A stretch of 64,000 bases of DNA from Pontibacter pudoricolor. Its GTDB lineage: Bacteria; Bacteroidota; Bacteroidia; Cytophagales; Hymenobacteraceae. This document shows, one piece after another, positions 62,114 to 64,000 of this stretch (position 1 is the stretch's first letter; each line of letters begins with the position of its first letter). The DNA is taken from contig NZ_CP048106.1 in NCBI RefSeq assembly GCF_010092985.1, forward strand, positions 3,751,001 to 3,815,000. Reading direction: 5' to 3'. The position numbers were made by a program, and so were the translations under genes. The notes below the pieces were generated by a model. The model saw only the letters and a list, made by a program, of their open reading frames with translations, ran no database searches and was not told the origin of the DNA.

Positions 62114-63769
62114 ATGTATAAAAAATATATCGCCGGCATTGTAGTGGCTGGTTTAGGCCTGGGCCTGGTATCTTTTAAGTCTGACTCTGACCGTTACTTC
62201 GAGATCGCCAAAAATCTTGATGTATTTGCCACCCTTTTTAAAGAAGTAAATACCTATTACGTGGATGAAGTGCCGCCTGCGCAAATGATGCGTACCGGTA
62301 TAGATGCCATGCTCAAGTCGCTGGACCCCTACACCAATTATATCCCGGAAGATGATATCGAAGATTTCCGTACGATGACCACCGGTCAGTATGGTGGAAT
62401 TGGGGCAGGAATTGGTGTGCACGATGGTAAAGTTGTTATCCAGATGCCTTACGAAGGTTCGCCTGCACAAAAAGCCGGACTAACTATAGGTGATCAGATC
62501 CTGAAAATTGATGGAGTTAATGTGACGGGTAAGCCATCTGCTGAAGTAAGCAAACTGCTCAAAGGACAAGCCAACACCCCTATAAAGCTGGAGATCAAAA
62601 GCTACGGACAGACAAAGCCTCGTACCGTTGAGCTGCTTCGCGCTAATATAACAGTAGAGAATGTGCCTTATATTGGTATGCTTGATAACGAGATCGGCTA
62701 CTTCCAGCTTTCTGGCTTTACTATGGATGCTTCGCGAGAAGTAAAACAGGCGGTTCAGAAACTGAAGGAGATGGGCGCAAAAAAGATAATTTTTGACCTG
62801 CGCGATAACCCGGGTGGCCTGCTGCACGAAGCCGTAAACATCTCGAACATATTTGTGGATAAAGGCAAAGACATAGTTAGCACCAAGGGCAAAGTAAAAG
62901 AGTGGAACAAAACCTACAAAGCATTAGACGAGCCGCTTGATAAATCAGTACCGTTGGTTGTGCTTACCAGTTCGCGCAGTGCATCAGCCGCCGAGATTGT
63001 AGCCGGCGTAATGCAGGATTATGATAGGGCCGTTCTGGTAGGCGAGCGCACATTCGGTAAAGGGCTGGTACAGGCAACCCGACCTTTATCTTATAACTCG
63101 CAGTTAAAAGTAACAACAGCTAAATATTATACGCCAAGTGGCCGTTGCATTCAGGCAATAGATTATTCGCACCGCAACGAAGATGGCAGTGTGGCCTCTA
63201 TTCCGGATTCGCTTCGCGTAGCTTACAAAACTGCCGGTGGTCGTGTGGTTTACGATGGCGGTGGAATCAGCCCGGATGTGGAAGTGCCACAAACCGAATA
63301 TTCTGAGATTGCCCGAACTATAGTTGGCAAAGGTTACCTGTTCGAGTTTGCCAACAAGTATAAGGCAGAGCATCCAACTATAGGTCCGGCCAAAGATTTC
63401 CAGTTATCGGATGCCGATTACCAGAAGTTTGTTGCTTTCCTGGCTGATAAAGACGTGTCCTACACTACAAAAGTAGAGCAAGAGCTTGTTGAGCTGACTG
63501 ACAAATCGAAAGAAGGCAAACATTACGATGATATAAAGAGCGAACTTGATGCCATCCGTAAAAAAGTGTCGCATAACAAATCCAATGACCTGCAACGTTT
63601 CCGCCCTGAGATACAGGAAATGCTGGAGGCCGAGATCGCCTCACGCTATTATCTGCAGAAAGGCTACATCGAAGCATCTTTCGACGATGACCAGGATATT
63701 ATAATGGCGAAGAATGTGCTGAACGATCCTCAGAAATATGCATCTTACCTGAAAGTGAAATCAAAGTAA
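62114..63769 (+). CDS. C-terminal processing peptidase, S41 family
   Basis: 551 residues from the ATG at 62114; the TTG at 62093 is unlikely. Single N-terminal membrane/signal segment (KYIAGIVVAGLGLGLVS). PDZ domain around 80-170 (GGIGAGIGVHDGKVV, AGLTIGDQILKIDG). Peptidase core with DLRDNPGGLL, the catalytic Ser in SSRSASAAEIV and Lys in RTFGKGLVQ. Acts in the periplasm on C-termini of proteins. The order rpmH-rnpA-S41 is common in Bacteroidota. AACTATAGTT at 63316-63325 encodes Thr-Ile-Val. Confidence 0.92.
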   Translation: MYKKYIAGIVVAGLGLGLVSFKSDSDRYFEIAKNLDVFATLFKEVNTYYVDEVPPAQMMRTGIDAMLKSLDPYTNYIPEDDIEDFRTMTTGQYGGIGAGIGVHDGKVVIQMPYEGSPAQKAGLTIGDQILKIDGVNVTGKPSAEVSKLLKGQANTPIKLEIKSYGQTKPRTVELLRANITVENVPYIGMLDNEIGYFQLSGFTMDASREVKQAVQKLKEMGAKKIIFDLRDNPGGLLHEAVNISNIFVDKGKDIVSTKGKVKEWNKTYKALDEPLDKSVPLVVLTSSRSASAAEIVAGVMQDYDRAVLVGERTFGKGLVQATRPLSYNSQLKVTTAKYYTPSGRCIQAIDYSHRNEDGSVASIPDSLRVAYKTAGGRVVYDGGGISPDVEVPQTEYSEIARTIVGKGYLFEFANKYKAEHPTIGPAKDFQLSDADYQKFVAFLADKDVSYTTKVEQELVELTDKSKEGKHYDDIKSELDAIRKKVSHNKSNDLQRFRPEIQEMLEAEIASRYYLQKGYIEASFDDDQDIIMAKNVLNDPQKYASYLKVKSK

Positions 63770-63789
63770 GGCTGTAAGTAAACTATAAA

Positions 63790-63825
63790 ACAAAGGAGAT
63801 GCTGCAAAGTGTCTCCTTTGTGCTT
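63790..63825 (+). terminator. terminator after the S41 peptidase
   Basis: ACAAAGGAGA (63790-63799) pairs with TCTCCTTTGT (63812-63821), then GCTTT. Confidence 0.8.
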
Positions 63826-63850
63826 TAAGACCGACACTATTATAGTATAG

Positions 63851-63881
63851 TTGGATGCATCGTTCGTGTGCCGTACTTTTG
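63851..63881 (+). promoter_or_regulatory. candidate promoter for tsaB
   Basis: TTGG (63851-63854), 19 bases, TACTTTTG (63874-63881), 21 bp before the start codon at 63903. Confidence 0.5.
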
Positions 63882-63902
63882 CAGTACACAACTATAAACA
63901 GA

Positions 63903-64000
63903 ATGCCTTTATTACTTTCCCTCGAAACGTCATCTACTGTTTGCTCTGTTGCTTTGCACCGCGATGCACAGTTGCTGGGTGCTTCAGAACTTCAGATCGA
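63903..64000 (+). CDS. tsaB: tRNA threonylcarbamoyladenosine biosynthesis protein TsaB, N-terminal part
   Basis: Cut by the right edge after 32 codons. The start MPLLLSLETSSTVCSVALHR is typical of TsaB, an ASKHA-fold protein that helps form t6A37 in tRNA with TsaD and TsaE. The segment SLETSSTVCSVAL fits the family; the rest is missing. Confidence 0.82.
   Translation, partial: MPLLLSLETSSTVCSVALHRDAQLLGASELQI

Overview
The window reads as chromosome of a gliding-lineage Bacteroidota, most like Cytophagales/Hymenobacteraceae (Pontibacter-like). This is inferred, not tested by a search. The support is: gliding genes gldB, gldD and gldE; a protein with a C-terminal type IX secretion (T9SS) sorting domain; many SusC-free outer-membrane beta-barrels of the PorT-like type; the short ribosomal protein bTHX; start codons with little Shine-Dalgarno sequence; promoters of the Bacteroidetes form TTTG-N19-TANNTTTG; and moderate GC.

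Layout. 0-3.6 kb: tail of a GIY-YIG protein, then a thiolase and an acyl-CoA dehydrogenase (fatty acid beta-oxidation). 3.7-9.4 kb: a glycosyltransferase, a secreted protein of unknown role, recG, and two small AT-rich genes. 9.5-13.1 kb (minus strand): mutY-ssb-gldE-gldD, a DNA repair/gliding cluster. 13.4-16.5 kb (plus): HU, a TPR protein, a 29-residue basic COX24-like protein and RNase G. 16.9-24.8 kb: gldB with a divergent outer-membrane protein, a GT4 glycosyltransferase, a YdeI-like protein, an OmpA-family protein, nth, an ECF sigma factor with a short overlapping partner, and a truncated haemoglobin. 24.9-33.5 kb: a roughly 7 kb block (MFS transporter, bTHX, T9SS cargo, uvrA) flanked by two long non-coding inverted repeats. 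33.7-42.8 kb (plus): tpiA, a DUF6150-like protein, prmA, a 1600-residue secreted protein of unknown role, plsY, an M20 dipeptidase. 42.9-52.0 kb (minus): two related outer-membrane barrels, yifB/comM, a lipoprotein, gmhA-like, an MsbA-like ABC exporter, a Wzi-like barrel. 52.2-59.5 kb: upp, DEAD-box helicase, pyrC, a zinc-ribbon protein, tRNA-His, a PfkB kinase. 59.6-64.0 kb: M61 peptidase, then rpmH-rnpA-ctpA and the start of tsaB.

Most genes are ordinary housekeeping. The unusual content lies in repeats. (1) The 10-bp palindrome AACTATAGTT occurs at least 21 times, inside and outside genes, against about 0.1 expected by chance. (2) Two ~0.85 kb inverted intergenic repeats share a 139-bp core that is far better conserved than its flanks. 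(3) A family of short hairpins with different stems but the same TCCT/AGGA loop is strung together in several gaps. (4) rnpA has its normal C-terminus in the -1 frame after an A7 run. No transposase, integrase, phage gene or CRISPR array was seen.
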